This document shows, one piece after another, positions 16,495 to 26,000 of a stretch of 64,000 nt of DNA; the first letter of the stretch is position 1; each line of letters starts with the position of its first letter. Source of the stretch: Pleurocapsa sp. FMAR1 (GTDB taxonomy: Bacteria; Cyanobacteriota; Cyanobacteriia; Cyanobacteriales; Xenococcaceae); the NCBI RefSeq assembly GCF_963665995.1, contig NZ_OY762512.1:4340001-4404000 (forward strand). Reading direction: 5' to 3'. Position numbers and translations under genes: made by a program. The notes under the pieces were generated by a model that saw nothing but the letters and a program-made list of their open reading frames with translations, was not told where the DNA came from and made no database searches.

Positions 16495-17061
16495 TTAACC
16501 CATATAATAAAATTCACCTTGGTTGTTTTCATCCCAAGACATATATGCACTCACTACGGGATCGTAATCTTCTTGCATCTCTTCCATTTCTTGCTAGATT
16601 AGGAATTCTTCTTGCTCTTCAGGTGAAAGTTTCTTGAAGTTTATATTATCTATTTTCTTTAATGCTTGATTGATTACTCTTTCTTGCGATCAATATAATC
16701 TTTCATGGGTATCCTGATACATTTCCTCAATGGCATCCTTAGCATCTCGATACTCTCGATGATACTCATGATCGAGAATGTCGATCCTAATACCAGATTG
16801 CTCAAAAATGCGTTGTTCTATTTCTTCACCTAATTCAAAATTAGTTTTCCACTTTAGGCTTTCAAGCACATCGTATGCTATTTCATAAAGAGAGGGAACT
16901 TCATCAATTAACTTTTCTATTTCGCTCGCTTCTTCAGTTTGCTTTATAAGTTGTATTATTGTATTCAATTTTTTCGCTTGGATCGCATGAAAAGTCTTTA
17001 ATCGTGTTTCTCTATCTTCACAATCATTAAACCATTCTTGAGCTATTAGTTTTTGCGTCAT
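16495..17061 (-). pseudogene. Hypothetical helical protein with two in-frame stop codons
   Basis: The frame opens at ATG 17061 and reads 123 residues of charged helices (ETRLKTFHAIQAKKLNTIIQ...EYHREYRDAKDAIEEMYQD) to TGA 16690. Past the stop the same frame continues with SQERVINQALKKIDNINFKK, LSPEEQEEFLI, a TAG, then QEMEEMQEDYDPVVSAYMSW to TAA 16495. The continuation has the same composition, so the original protein was about 188 residues. It lies downstream of the membrane coiled-coil gene on the same strand. Confidence 0.5.
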
Positions 17062-17275
17062 GTTTAATTTAGACTCGGTTAAGCCTACCAGTTTTAGTAA
17101 AAATAAAATATCTGTACTATGCTACATCTTCTTCATCTTTAAAAGCACCTTTTATCCATTCCCAAACTTTTTTCTAGGCTTGATTATCGTCGAATGGTTC
17201 GTAAGGGTAAAAATCCATATTATTACTCCATAAATTATTTACTTTAAATAAAAGAAAAAGTTAAGCAGAACAGTA

Positions 17276-19195
17276 TTATGTCTGGACAGCTAAACATTCT
17301 AAAACATCCCTGAGTCCTCCTGTATATCCTGTAGAATTAATTTGAAATATCTGACCATCTATTCTATGTTTTATTTGCCTTAGAACATTTTGCGAATTAT
17401 GCTTATTTGTACCTGTAAAATGAAATATAAAATGAGCATTTCTTATTTTTGAATTTATGCGAGAAAAATTCATATTCTGTTCCCAAATAGGAGGAATATC
17501 TATAAATTTTCTTAATTTAAAATCGTTCTTAAGGTCTTTCGCAATTCTTTCACTTATGTCTCTTTTCCCTCCTACAAATGCTATAGTTTTAGAACTTAAA
17601 TCAATTTCATAGATCTCTAGGTTTTTATAAATTGCTTCTTTTTCTTTTAAGAGTTCACAATATTGTTGATAATCTCTATACCTGGATTCTTGTTGAAACT
17701 TTTTTCTTTCTAATTCATCTATTTTAATCTTTAAACTTTCATTTTCTTGCCGAAGATTTTCATTATCTTCTTCAAAAAGTTCAAGACAACCTTTATTATT
17801 TCTTTGTTCTATTAATTCTGTTTTTGTTTCATCTAATTCTTGTTTTAATTGTTCAACATTTTCAACATTTGATTCAAGCTGGTGATTTAAGGCTTGATAT
17901 CTTCGATCTACTTCATTTTTATCAAGCCTTAATGTATCTAGTAATTGTTTTTGGTTTTCGTTATTTATTCGAGTTTTGATTAATTCTTCTTGTGCTTGAT
18001 TTAAGGCTTGTTCTCCTAAATAAATTTCTCGTCGATAAGCTTCTTCATTACTGACATTCTCTTTTTTAAATTTAGTTACAAACTCTGTTTGTTTTGATAG
18101 ATCTTGTTGAAGTTCTTCTAGCCAACTTTGTGCTTCTGATAATTCAGAATGAAGCTGTTCAGAAATTTGAACCTTTTCCTGTTGTTTCTGTTGAAGTTGG
18201 GCAATTATTTGCTCCTGAGCCAGTAACATTTCTTTAGTCTCAGCTTTAGCTCGCAGTTCTGCTGCTAATTCTCGTTCGTATTTTTGTTGGCTTTGCTGTA
18301 GCTTACTTTTAGTTTGAATAATCTCATCTTCTAACTGTCGAGCTTGTTGTTGAGTTTTATCTTGAATAATTTCCGATTCAGCTAAAATCTTTTCTCTTTG
18401 GGCAATAAGTGTAGAAATTTCTTGCTCTCTTCTGGTTAACTCTTGTCTCAATCGTACAGCTTCAAAGAGTGCTTGTTCTTTTTCTTTATCTACTCTTTCC
18501 TGTCTTTCGCGAGCTATTTTTTCATGAACTTGTTTTCTGTAGATAACAAATTCGATCCCTGCCCAGGTAGCTAATCCCCCCATTAAGAAAAGGCTAAAAA
18601 TTAAAGTATAAAACTTGTCAGCACCACTATCTTTAAACAAACTGACAGGAAATTTTTTAATCCAATCTGCCAAGTCAGCACCAAACTTGGGTGGAACACC
18701 TCGCACGTAGTAAACTCGCCCAATAATTTGTCCTTGGTTAGTATTTTCTGTTGCCTTCCAAAATTCATCCCGCACACTTTTAAATCCAGCTTCAGTTTGT
18801 ATAGGAGGCGGATTCTTTAAAGTGTTGTAGGGCAAACCTGATAGTGCTTCAGAATCTAATTGTTGTTTCCAGCCAAATTTAGAATTGGTAGAGTAAAGAA
18901 TCTTTTGGTTAGAACACTCTGGCTCTTGTTTTACACAATCGGTCACTATCATACCGAAATAGCCATAGTTACTATTGAGGCTACGCTGCAACTCTTCTAT
19001 GTCTTGATTGATTAGAACATAGGATAATTTAGTCGGCAGGACGTGCGAGAGGATATTAAAATCAGCAGTTTGAACTCGTCTAATTGTCCCGTGCCAGTAG
19101 CCTCGATAGTTATACCAGCTAGCCACTGTAGCTAAACCCAAAGCCACAGAACTCACAACTACTAATCTTCCTAAGCTAGGTGCAAATTGTTTCAT
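17276..19195 (-). CDS. Membrane-anchored coiled-coil protein with a C-terminal DUF2325-like domain
   Basis: A 639-residue protein. A first transmembrane helix lies at about 10-27, an extracytoplasmic region at about 28-195, and a second helix at about 198-220. From about 225 to 515 it is an unbroken glutamine/glutamate-rich coiled coil. The last 110 residues (SKTIAFVGGKRDISERIAKD, later NAHFIFHFTGTNKHNSQNVL and STGYTGGLRDVLECLA) resemble DUF2325, a Rossmann-like domain. The layout suggests a receptor that signals through, or assembles by, its coiled coil. It lies 40 bp downstream of an XRE regulator on the same strand, so the two are probably co-transcribed. Confidence 0.6.
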   Translation of the reverse strand: MKQFAPSLGRLVVVSSVALGLATVASWYNYRGYWHGTIRRVQTADFNILSHVLPTKLSYVLINQDIEELQRSLNSNYGYFGMIVTDCVKQEPECSNQKILYSTNSKFGWKQQLDSEALSGLPYNTLKNPPPIQTEAGFKSVRDEFWKATENTNQGQIIGRVYYVRGVPPKFGADLADWIKKFPVSLFKDSGADKFYTLIFSLFLMGGLATWAGIEFVIYRKQVHEKIARERQERVDKEKEQALFEAVRLRQELTRREQEISTLIAQREKILAESEIIQDKTQQQARQLEDEIIQTKSKLQQSQQKYERELAAELRAKAETKEMLLAQEQIIAQLQQKQQEKVQISEQLHSELSEAQSWLEELQQDLSKQTEFVTKFKKENVSNEEAYRREIYLGEQALNQAQEELIKTRINNENQKQLLDTLRLDKNEVDRRYQALNHQLESNVENVEQLKQELDETKTELIEQRNNKGCLELFEEDNENLRQENESLKIKIDELERKKFQQESRYRDYQQYCELLKEKEAIYKNLEIYEIDLSSKTIAFVGGKRDISERIAKDLKNDFKLRKFIDIPPIWEQNMNFSRINSKIRNAHFIFHFTGTNKHNSQNVLRQIKHRIDGQIFQINSTGYTGGLRDVLECLAVQT

Positions 19196-19234
19196 ATTTT
19201 TGTGTCATAACAATGAAACTATTTATTTAAATAA

Positions 19235-19474
19235 TTATCGCGATCGCGAATGCGCCTCGCCAAAGCGAGATCGCAACTTCGCACCTCTTTCCCCCAACTC
19301 TGTAAGCTTTGCCTCAATTAACTTGAGAGCCATTGGCGATGGTTGAGAATGACCCATTTCCCACCTATTAACTGTGGATGTAACTGTTCCCAGTTCGACA
19401 CTTAACTGTTGCTGTGTAAGCTCCAATTCATGCCGAAGCGAACGAATCAACTCACCCACTTCAGGTTGCTTCAT
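19235..19474 (-). CDS. XRE-type helix-turn-helix regulator
   Basis: A 79-residue protein, taking ATG 19474 as start (MKQPEVGELIRSLRHELELT); an upstream ATG at 19498 would add eight residues. The helix-turn-helix is QQQLSVELGTVTSTVNRWEM with the conserved Q-P-S-P-M-A region after it. Such small cyanobacterial regulators usually control their own operon, here with the membrane coiled-coil gene downstream. Confidence 0.75.
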   Translation of the reverse strand: MKQPEVGELIRSLRHELELTQQQLSVELGTVTSTVNRWEMGHSQPSPMALKLIEAKLTELGERGAKLRSRFGEAHSRSR

Positions 19475-19498
19475 CGTGCTGATTTTTATTGACCGCAT

Positions 19499-19945
19499 AG
19501 TTGCAATTGCTTGCTCACTTAAGTTATGTTGAGCTTCTATATAGTTATTTGATATATTGTTTGATTTCGTAAACGCTATATTGTCGAATATAACTGCAAT
19601 TTAAATCGGATGTAATCGTGATTTACCCCGAACATTGACTTACTTTTGGCTAAATTACCGCAAAATACAATAATATTTGATATTGAGCGGTCTACGCTCT
19701 ATGTAGCGGAATTTAATAGTTTCTTGCTTGACTTTTTCTATATCTAGCGTCTCTTCGTGAATTACCTATAGTATGTTTATACCAAGTAAATACACTTTTT
19801 GTAGAGTAAATAGCGATCCGTAGGGTGACGGGTTGCCATTTTTATCAATTCGAGGGAGAAAATTTTTTTACACAAATATAATTAGGTTAAGTATAGTTGG
19901 AAATTTCCTATTTGCTTCGATCTATCGGTCTAATCAACACACACC
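19499..19945. other. Intergenic region between divergent genes
   Basis: About 450 bp of AT-rich sequence between the XRE gene (minus) and the flavoprotein gene (plus). I see no gene. It contains AT-rich direct and inverted repeats such as TATATTGTCGAATATA and presumably both promoters. Confidence 0.4.
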
Positions 19946-21445
19946 ATGAAGATGTCAGAATCAAAAAAAGTTATAGTTATTGGCGCAGGTTGGGCTGGTT
20001 TGGGGGCGACATCCCATTTAGTCGAGCAAGGTTATGATGTTACTCTTTTGGAGGCAGCACCATATCCAGGGGGTTTGGTAGCGGGTTGGAAGACACCAGG
20101 AGGCAGATCCGTAGAAGGAGGAATTCATGGTTTTTGGTATCCTTACCGCAATATTTTCAGTAAAGTTAAACAATTAAAGCTCGATCCTTTTACTCGCTTT
20201 ACCCGTTCGTCTCAATATTCCCCTGCGGGTCTAGAAGTAGAATCGCCCATTTTTCAAAATGAACCTCGTTTACCTTCTCCTTTGGGAACATTTATTTATA
20301 CTAAGTTCAAACGTTTGCCTTTAAGCGATCGCCTTTCTGCTTTACCTCTCCTCTATTCGATCATAGATTTTGACAATTCTCATGAGGCTTGGGCTAGTTA
20401 CGATAAAATGACTGCCAGAGAATTATTTAAACAGTATGGGGTATCAGAAAGACTTTACAAGGAATCCTTTGAACCGATGCTATTGGTGGGTTTATTCGCT
20501 CCAGGAGAACAATGTTCCGCAGCAGCAGCCTTGGGAATGCTCTACTATTTCATTTTGGCGCATCAGCCTGATTTTGATGTGGTCTGGTGTCGCGGTACTG
20601 TCGGCGAAAAAATTTTTCAACCCTGGATCGACGAAATAGAAAGGGCTGGCGGTAAAGTCCTAACCAACAAACGAGTTAGCGATATTGTGGTTGACGATGC
20701 CAGAAAAGCTACAGGAGTAAAATGTGGCGATGAATTCTTTGCTGCCGACGCAATTATTTCTAGTATCAGCATTACAGGAATGAAAAAGATTGTAGAAAGC
20801 AGCAGCACCCTTAGTAATTATGCCCAATTCCGTAACTTGGCTAATTTAAAAGGTATTGATGTTTTAGCTACCCGTTTATGGTTTGATCGCAAAATCAATA
20901 TACCCTTACCTTCTAATGCTTGTTTTGGCTTTGATGCTACTACTGGCTGGACATTTTTCGACCTCAACGATCTTCATGATGAATATCACAACGAACCAAA
21001 TACTGTCATTGAAGCAGATTTTTATCATGCCAACCAACTGTTATCGATGAGCGACGAACAAATTATTGATAAAGTACATCGCGATCTTGCTACCTGCATC
21101 TCTGGTTTTGGTGCAGCTAAGGTTACAGACAGCAGCGTTATCCGCGTCAAAGAAGGTGTCACTCACTTTTTCCCTGGTAGTTATCAAAATTTACTCTCGG
21201 CTAAAACCGATATTCCCAATCTATACATGAGTGGAGATTGGATTGTCACCCGTCACGGCTCTTGGTCGCAAGAGAAAGCCTATGTTACGGGTTTAGAAGC
21301 TGCAAATCTAGTTATCAAAGAGTTGGGCATGGGTATCGAGGCAAATATTATTTCCATCGAAGCCGACGAACCCCATATCCAAGTAGCTAGAACTATTAAT
21401 AAAACTGTCAGAGACTGGACTCAGTTTTTACCTAAATTTTGGTAA
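19946..21445 (+). CDS. FAD-dependent oxidoreductase, phytoene-desaturase/CrtQ-like
   Basis: A 499-residue flavoprotein. The N-terminal dinucleotide-binding motif is VIVIGAGWAGLGATSHLVEQ followed by the acidic end of strand 2 (VTLLEA) and PGGLVAGW. The C-terminus has the FAD-contacting LYMSGDWIVTRHGSWSQEKA segment of carotenoid desaturases and amine oxidases. Length and layout match plant-type phytoene/zeta-carotene desaturase relatives, but I cannot say whether a carotenoid is the substrate. Met3 is an alternative start. It appears to be a single-gene unit. Confidence 0.8.
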   Translation: MKMSESKKVIVIGAGWAGLGATSHLVEQGYDVTLLEAAPYPGGLVAGWKTPGGRSVEGGIHGFWYPYRNIFSKVKQLKLDPFTRFTRSSQYSPAGLEVESPIFQNEPRLPSPLGTFIYTKFKRLPLSDRLSALPLLYSIIDFDNSHEAWASYDKMTARELFKQYGVSERLYKESFEPMLLVGLFAPGEQCSAAAALGMLYYFILAHQPDFDVVWCRGTVGEKIFQPWIDEIERAGGKVLTNKRVSDIVVDDARKATGVKCGDEFFAADAIISSISITGMKKIVESSSTLSNYAQFRNLANLKGIDVLATRLWFDRKINIPLPSNACFGFDATTGWTFFDLNDLHDEYHNEPNTVIEADFYHANQLLSMSDEQIIDKVHRDLATCISGFGAAKVTDSSVIRVKEGVTHFFPGSYQNLLSAKTDIPNLYMSGDWIVTRHGSWSQEKAYVTGLEAANLVIKELGMGIEANIISIEADEPHIQVARTINKTVRDWTQFLPKFW

Positions 21446-21581
21446 TTTTGACAACTATTTTCGAGTACATACATATTGAATATAGCGGTTCTCAATTGGG
21501 TGAGGTGCAGTAGCAACAATGTGCAAACCCAGATCGAATATTATCCAAAGAAATTTGAGCATAGGCAATGGCGATATTTAT

Positions 21582-22217
21582 TTATGTAATACTCAGACCA
21601 CCATCTACTGGCAAAACAACTCCTGTAATATATGAGTTGGTAATCAGGCTCAATATTGCCTGAGCCAGTTCTTCTGCCTGTCCAATGTGTTCTACACGAA
21701 GTGATTTTTCTGCCCACTCTAACAAGTCAGATCGTTCAGAATTACTTTGGTTACTCCATACACCTGTTTCTACAACACCAGGAGCAATTACGTTGACTCT
21801 AATGGGTGCAAGTTCTGCTGCAAGAGTTCGACCAAACACCGCAACTGCGCCACTAGCAGCCGACATTACTGAAACACCTCCTGTTTTTGAAGGCTTGAAG
21901 ATTGAAACACTTGAAGTTAGAGTAATCGATCCATCCTGAGCGATATTTTTAACTGCCGCTCTTGCTGCAAAAAATGTTCCCCAAAATTTCTCCATGCCCC
22001 GTCGAGCCGTTTCTGTGTCCATGTCTGCTAAAGAGGAACGCAGAGAGTTTTCATCAGCTACGGCTGTTACAACTAAATGGTCAAAACTGCCAACTTGCTC
22101 GAACAAAGCATCAACAGAATTTTCGTCTAATATATTAGCAGCGATCGCTTTAACGTTTCCTACAATAGAGTTTGCTACGTGATTTAATTTATCTTGAGAT
22201 CTACTTGATATAACTGG
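21582..22217 (-). pseudogene. SDR oxidoreductase truncated at its N-terminus by a transposon end
   Basis: The frame runs from the junction at 22217 (PVISSRSQDKLNHVANSIVG) through FDHLVVTAVADENSLRSS, APIRVNVIAPGVVETGVW and a C-terminus GVVLPVDGGLSIT. The glycine-rich nucleotide-binding motif that should precede PVISSRSQ is missing because the gene is cut exactly where a Tn7-like end begins at 22218. The catalytic Tyr-x-x-x-Lys is also not evident: the segment reads VSVMSAASGAVAVFGRTL. The gene is probably inactive. Confidence 0.7.
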
Positions 22218-22447
22218 TGTGACTTAAACCATAACTTTGCCACTTAATCAACCATAAGCTTGCCATTTCAGATAAGCAAAGTATTAGTTTTTCGTAGTTC
22301 CCTACACATCAATGTTTTTAAAAATAAATCATAACTTTGCCTAAAGTTCAAAAATAAAGCATAAATTTGCCAAGAGTAATTTGGAAAAATTAAAGGTGGT
22401 GTGACTAGAAAGATAAGTTTGCCATAAGCGGAAACATAACTCTGCCA
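22218..22447 (+). repeat. Tn7-like transposon end: six CATAANNTTGCC-type sites behind TGTGAC
   Basis: The stretch opens TGTGACTTAAACC and carries six similarly oriented 12-13-mers: CATAACTTTGCCA (22230), CATAAGCTTGCCA (22253), CATAACTTTGCCT (22330), CATAAATTTGCCA (22360), GATAAGTTTGCCA (22412) and CATAACTCTGCCA (22435). Multiple transposase sites behind TGT are typical of Tn7/Tn5053-type ends. A second TGTGAC at 22400 suggests two nested ends. The inverted partner TGTGACTTAAACCATAACTT is at 44667. Confidence 0.6.
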
Positions 22448-22850
22448 CAATACATTCATGAACCTTCCTCAACGGTTTATTACTAACAAAACGCTCTATA
22501 GCTTCAACACCAAGAGCAAATTCTTTAGTTGCTGCGATCGCTTTTAAGTCGAGTATAGTGCCGCGTAAATCTTCTTGTTTTATCTCTGCCGAGTCAGAGA
22601 TTACTCCGCCGTGAAACGACGGAGCCTGCTCTGACCGTTGGTCAAGTTCCAAACTGGCTGCTAGAGCTTCAATCCAAAGGGAAATTGAAGCCAAGGCTAC
22701 TGCTGCTTCTGCTCCCCAGCCCTGAAGAATCTGGCGTAACAGCAGACAATTGCCAACTATGGTGTTACCGACAATTAATTTGTCGTCGATGAGTTCCAGT
22801 TTACTTTCGCTGCCTCGGCGACAAAAATCGTTGAACAAGTCAGAGTTCAT
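22341..22850 (-). pseudogene. Truncated cyanobacterial protein of unknown function
   Basis: ATG 22850 overlaps the stop of the upstream Clp-N-like gene (ATGA). It begins MNSDLFNDFCRRGSESKLEL and continues with LIVGNTIVGNCLLLRQILQG and WGAEAAVALASISLWIEALA. The last 35 or so residues are translated from the transposon-end repeats, so the native C-terminus is lost at about 22450. I recall related N-termini on cyanobacterial proteins with a nuclease-like C-terminus, but cannot confirm this. Confidence 0.5.
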
Positions 22851-23008
22851 TTTCCGTATAGTGCTTCGATTAGATGCGAACGAAATGCTTCTGTGTCTAT
22901 TACCAAATCTCGTAATAATTCAACAGCAACACCTTCACCAAGACTTAAAAATCCCAGCATTAAATGTTCTGGTGTGATCGTCGAATTATTTTGTACCTTA
23001 ACAACCAT
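22847..23008 (-). CDS. Small Clp N-domain-like protein (possibly a remnant)
   Basis: ATG 23008 gives 53 residues: STITPEHLMLGFLSLGEGVA, then VELLRDLVIDTEAFRSHL. The pattern (T-P/T-E-H-L-L-L-G-x-L...G-V-A) is half of a ClpA/ClpC N-terminal repeat. The frame is open upstream to about 23056, but the added residues do not look like a Clp N-domain. It overlaps the next gene by ATGA and could be an adaptor-like peptide or the end of a lost ClpC paralogue. Confidence 0.4.
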   Translation of the reverse strand: MVVKVQNNSTITPEHLMLGFLSLGEGVAVELLRDLVIDTEAFRSHLIEALYGK

Positions 23009-23068
23009 AGTATTTACTTTTTTCCTCTTGGTATGTATCGCTAATCGCTCGGTTAGACAAATAGCAGT

Positions 23069-26000
23069 TTATTGAAATTGCTTAAATACTTCTATAGCTT
23101 GTTGAACTCTTTGGTAATCTTTTACTTTGCCTTGTTGCTGATATAGTTGAGCATCTTTTTGTGAGTCTTGGATGGCAATTGGCAAGTCTCCTTGTTGTTT
23201 ATGAAGTTTGGCTACGGTTTTCCAATTTTCTATAGCTTGTTGCTTATCTTTCAAAGAATAGTAAACTTTTGCACGCACTAAATAAGCATCAGCATTTTTA
23301 GGCTCAAGTGAAATAGCTTTATTGAGATCGACAAGTGCTTGAGAATATTGTTCCAAAGAAGAGTAAGTTGAACCACGCACTAAATAAGCATTAACATTTT
23401 TAGGCTCAATTGAAATAACCTTATTAAGATCGACAAGGGCTTGAGAATATTGTTCTAAACTAAAGTAATTCACACTACGATCTAGATAAAGCTGTACATA
23501 GCTAGGTGGAAACTTTGCACAGAAATTGTTTTTATCTGCATTGCAGATATCAAGAGCTTTAGTGAGGTCTTTAGTTGCTGATTGATAATCTTGAAGAGTG
23601 TTATAAACAATACTACGGTGCCAATAAGCCTCTGTATATTCAGGAAAGAGTTGGATAGCCTTGGTAAAATCAGCTATGGCTGACTTATAGTTCTTTAAAG
23701 AAAAATACGCTTGACCCCGACCTAAGTGACTATCTGGCGATTCAGGACGATTTTCACTGGTTTTAGTGTAGTCAGCGATCGCGGATTTGTAATCTTTTAA
23801 TTGAAATAAATATATGCCAGCACGCCTAATACGAATATCAGAATCGGGATAAATGGCAATAGCTTTGGTATAAGTCGAGAGCGCGGATTTGTAATCTTTT
23901 AAATCTATATAAAGATCGGCAAGATCCGCATAACTCCAAATGTTGTGATTAATTTCACTTGCTTTATTGAAGTCAGCGATCGCTTTTGGATAATTCTTGA
24001 GATCTTTATAAGCTCTAGCACGTCCTAAATAAGCCTCGACGTATTTATCGTTAAGAGCAATAGCTTTAGTAAAAAATTCTACGGCTTTTTGTTTACCTGT
24101 AAGTCTTATTTCACTATCATATAGTAAATTTCCACCTTGCTCCGTGTAGTAAACTAATTGGAATTGCTTTAATGCTGCCTTCGTTGCCTGATAAGATTCT
24201 AAATTATTTTCCTGTTGAGCCTGTTGAGCTTCTTGCTCTAGTTTTTTGAGCTTGGCTTCTAAACTGGCTCCTTGTTCAGTTCCAGGTTCATGATGTTCAT
24301 AATAGAGTTCTGCCGATTTCTGCCAATTGTTTTTTGCTTTTTGTTGCTGGTTTAAAAGATAGTAAGCTTTACCACGAGTCAAATAAGCTAATGCTAGTTT
24401 GGGATTGAGACTAATAGCTTGGTTAGAGTCGCTTAGTGCTTGTCGATCGTCTTTTAACTTTATGTAAGTAGAGCTACGATAAGCATATGCACTGGCATAT
24501 TTAGGATTAATTTCAATTGCTTTATTAAGATCTTTTAAAGCTAATTGATACTCTTTTAAATTGTAGTAACAAGCAGCACGAGCAGTATAAGCTACTCGTA
24601 ACTGAGGATCGATCGCAATAGCTTTGGTGTAAAGCTTAACTGCTTCTCGATATTTTTTTGATTCTACCAATTTAGTGCCTTGAGCAATAGGATTACTAGC
24701 TTTTATGTAAGGGATTAGTCTTTGTATTTTTCGCTCGGCTTCTGGTTTTCCTGCATCTTTGAAAATCTTCGCTAGATCTCGTAGCTTTGGCTCATCATTA
24801 GGAGTTAACTCTTGTTTTAATATTTGTATGCCCTTTTCTAGATCGCGATCGCCTTTTTGAACATTTTTTAAATGGTAGTAAATCAAAGCACGATTGAGAT
24901 AAGTTTCTGGATCTGGAGTATAAGTATCTAATTTAATAGCTTGATTGTAGTCGGCTAGTGCAGCTTGATAATTTTTTAGCTCACTGTAAGCATCGCCTCT
25001 ATTATCATAAAGCTGGCTAGTTGTTATCCAATCTTGAGAAGAATCAGACTGTTTAATAGCTCTACTAAGAATGGCAACGGCAGATTTGTAATCTTTTAGT
25101 TGATTGTAAGCAATACCTATATTATTGATATAATGACTTTTACCTTCAGGATTGAGCTTCTTAGCTCGGTTATAATCGGCAATAGCAGATTGATAGTTTT
25201 CCAACCCAAAGTTAATGTTGCCTCTATTTTCATATGCTTCTGAAGTAGGCTGGAGTTCGAGCGACTGATTATAGGATGCGATCGCCTCTTGGTAACGTTT
25301 TAAACGTTGCAAAATCTCACCACGTCTAACATAGTTGGTAAAAACTTTAGGTTCGAGTTGAATGGCGCGGTTATAGGCAGCGAGTGCTTGTGATGACTCA
25401 CCATAGTAACTTAATTTAAAAGCTAATTGCTGCCAGGCTGCATAAAAGTCAGGATTTAACTTAGTTGCTTGTTTTAAAGCATCAATTGCTTGTTGACTAC
25501 TTAAGGCTGAAGCTTTACCGTAATAAGCACGATATTCTTGGGGGTTAATAGCGATCGCACGGTCAAAAGCTGCCACTGCTTTTTTAGCTGCTTTTTCACC
25601 TTCAGAAGCCCGCCACAATTGATTACCGTAGTTGAGCCAATCTGTTTCGGTGGCATTTTTTCCTGGAACTTTGAAATTAAATAATTGCTCTTTAATCGAT
25701 TTTTTTTCTAGATCCGTTAGTTTTAAAGGTATGGAGTTATCTTCTTTTAAAGCTGTTGAGGAAATATCAGTCAATTTGGCTAAATTTAACAACTTCTTGC
25801 TCGGTATTCCCAAGCTATAACCTAAAGCAACCTCTGCATATTGACCTGGTTTTTCTTCTACATATTCATTTTCTGCGCCAGTATTGATTCCTATTAAACG
25901 ACCTTGACTATCTAAGACTGCACCGCCACTCATCCCTGGTAAAGAGAGATTTGTATACAGCAATCCATTGCCATTAGTTAGAGAAAAAGAATCTTTGGTC

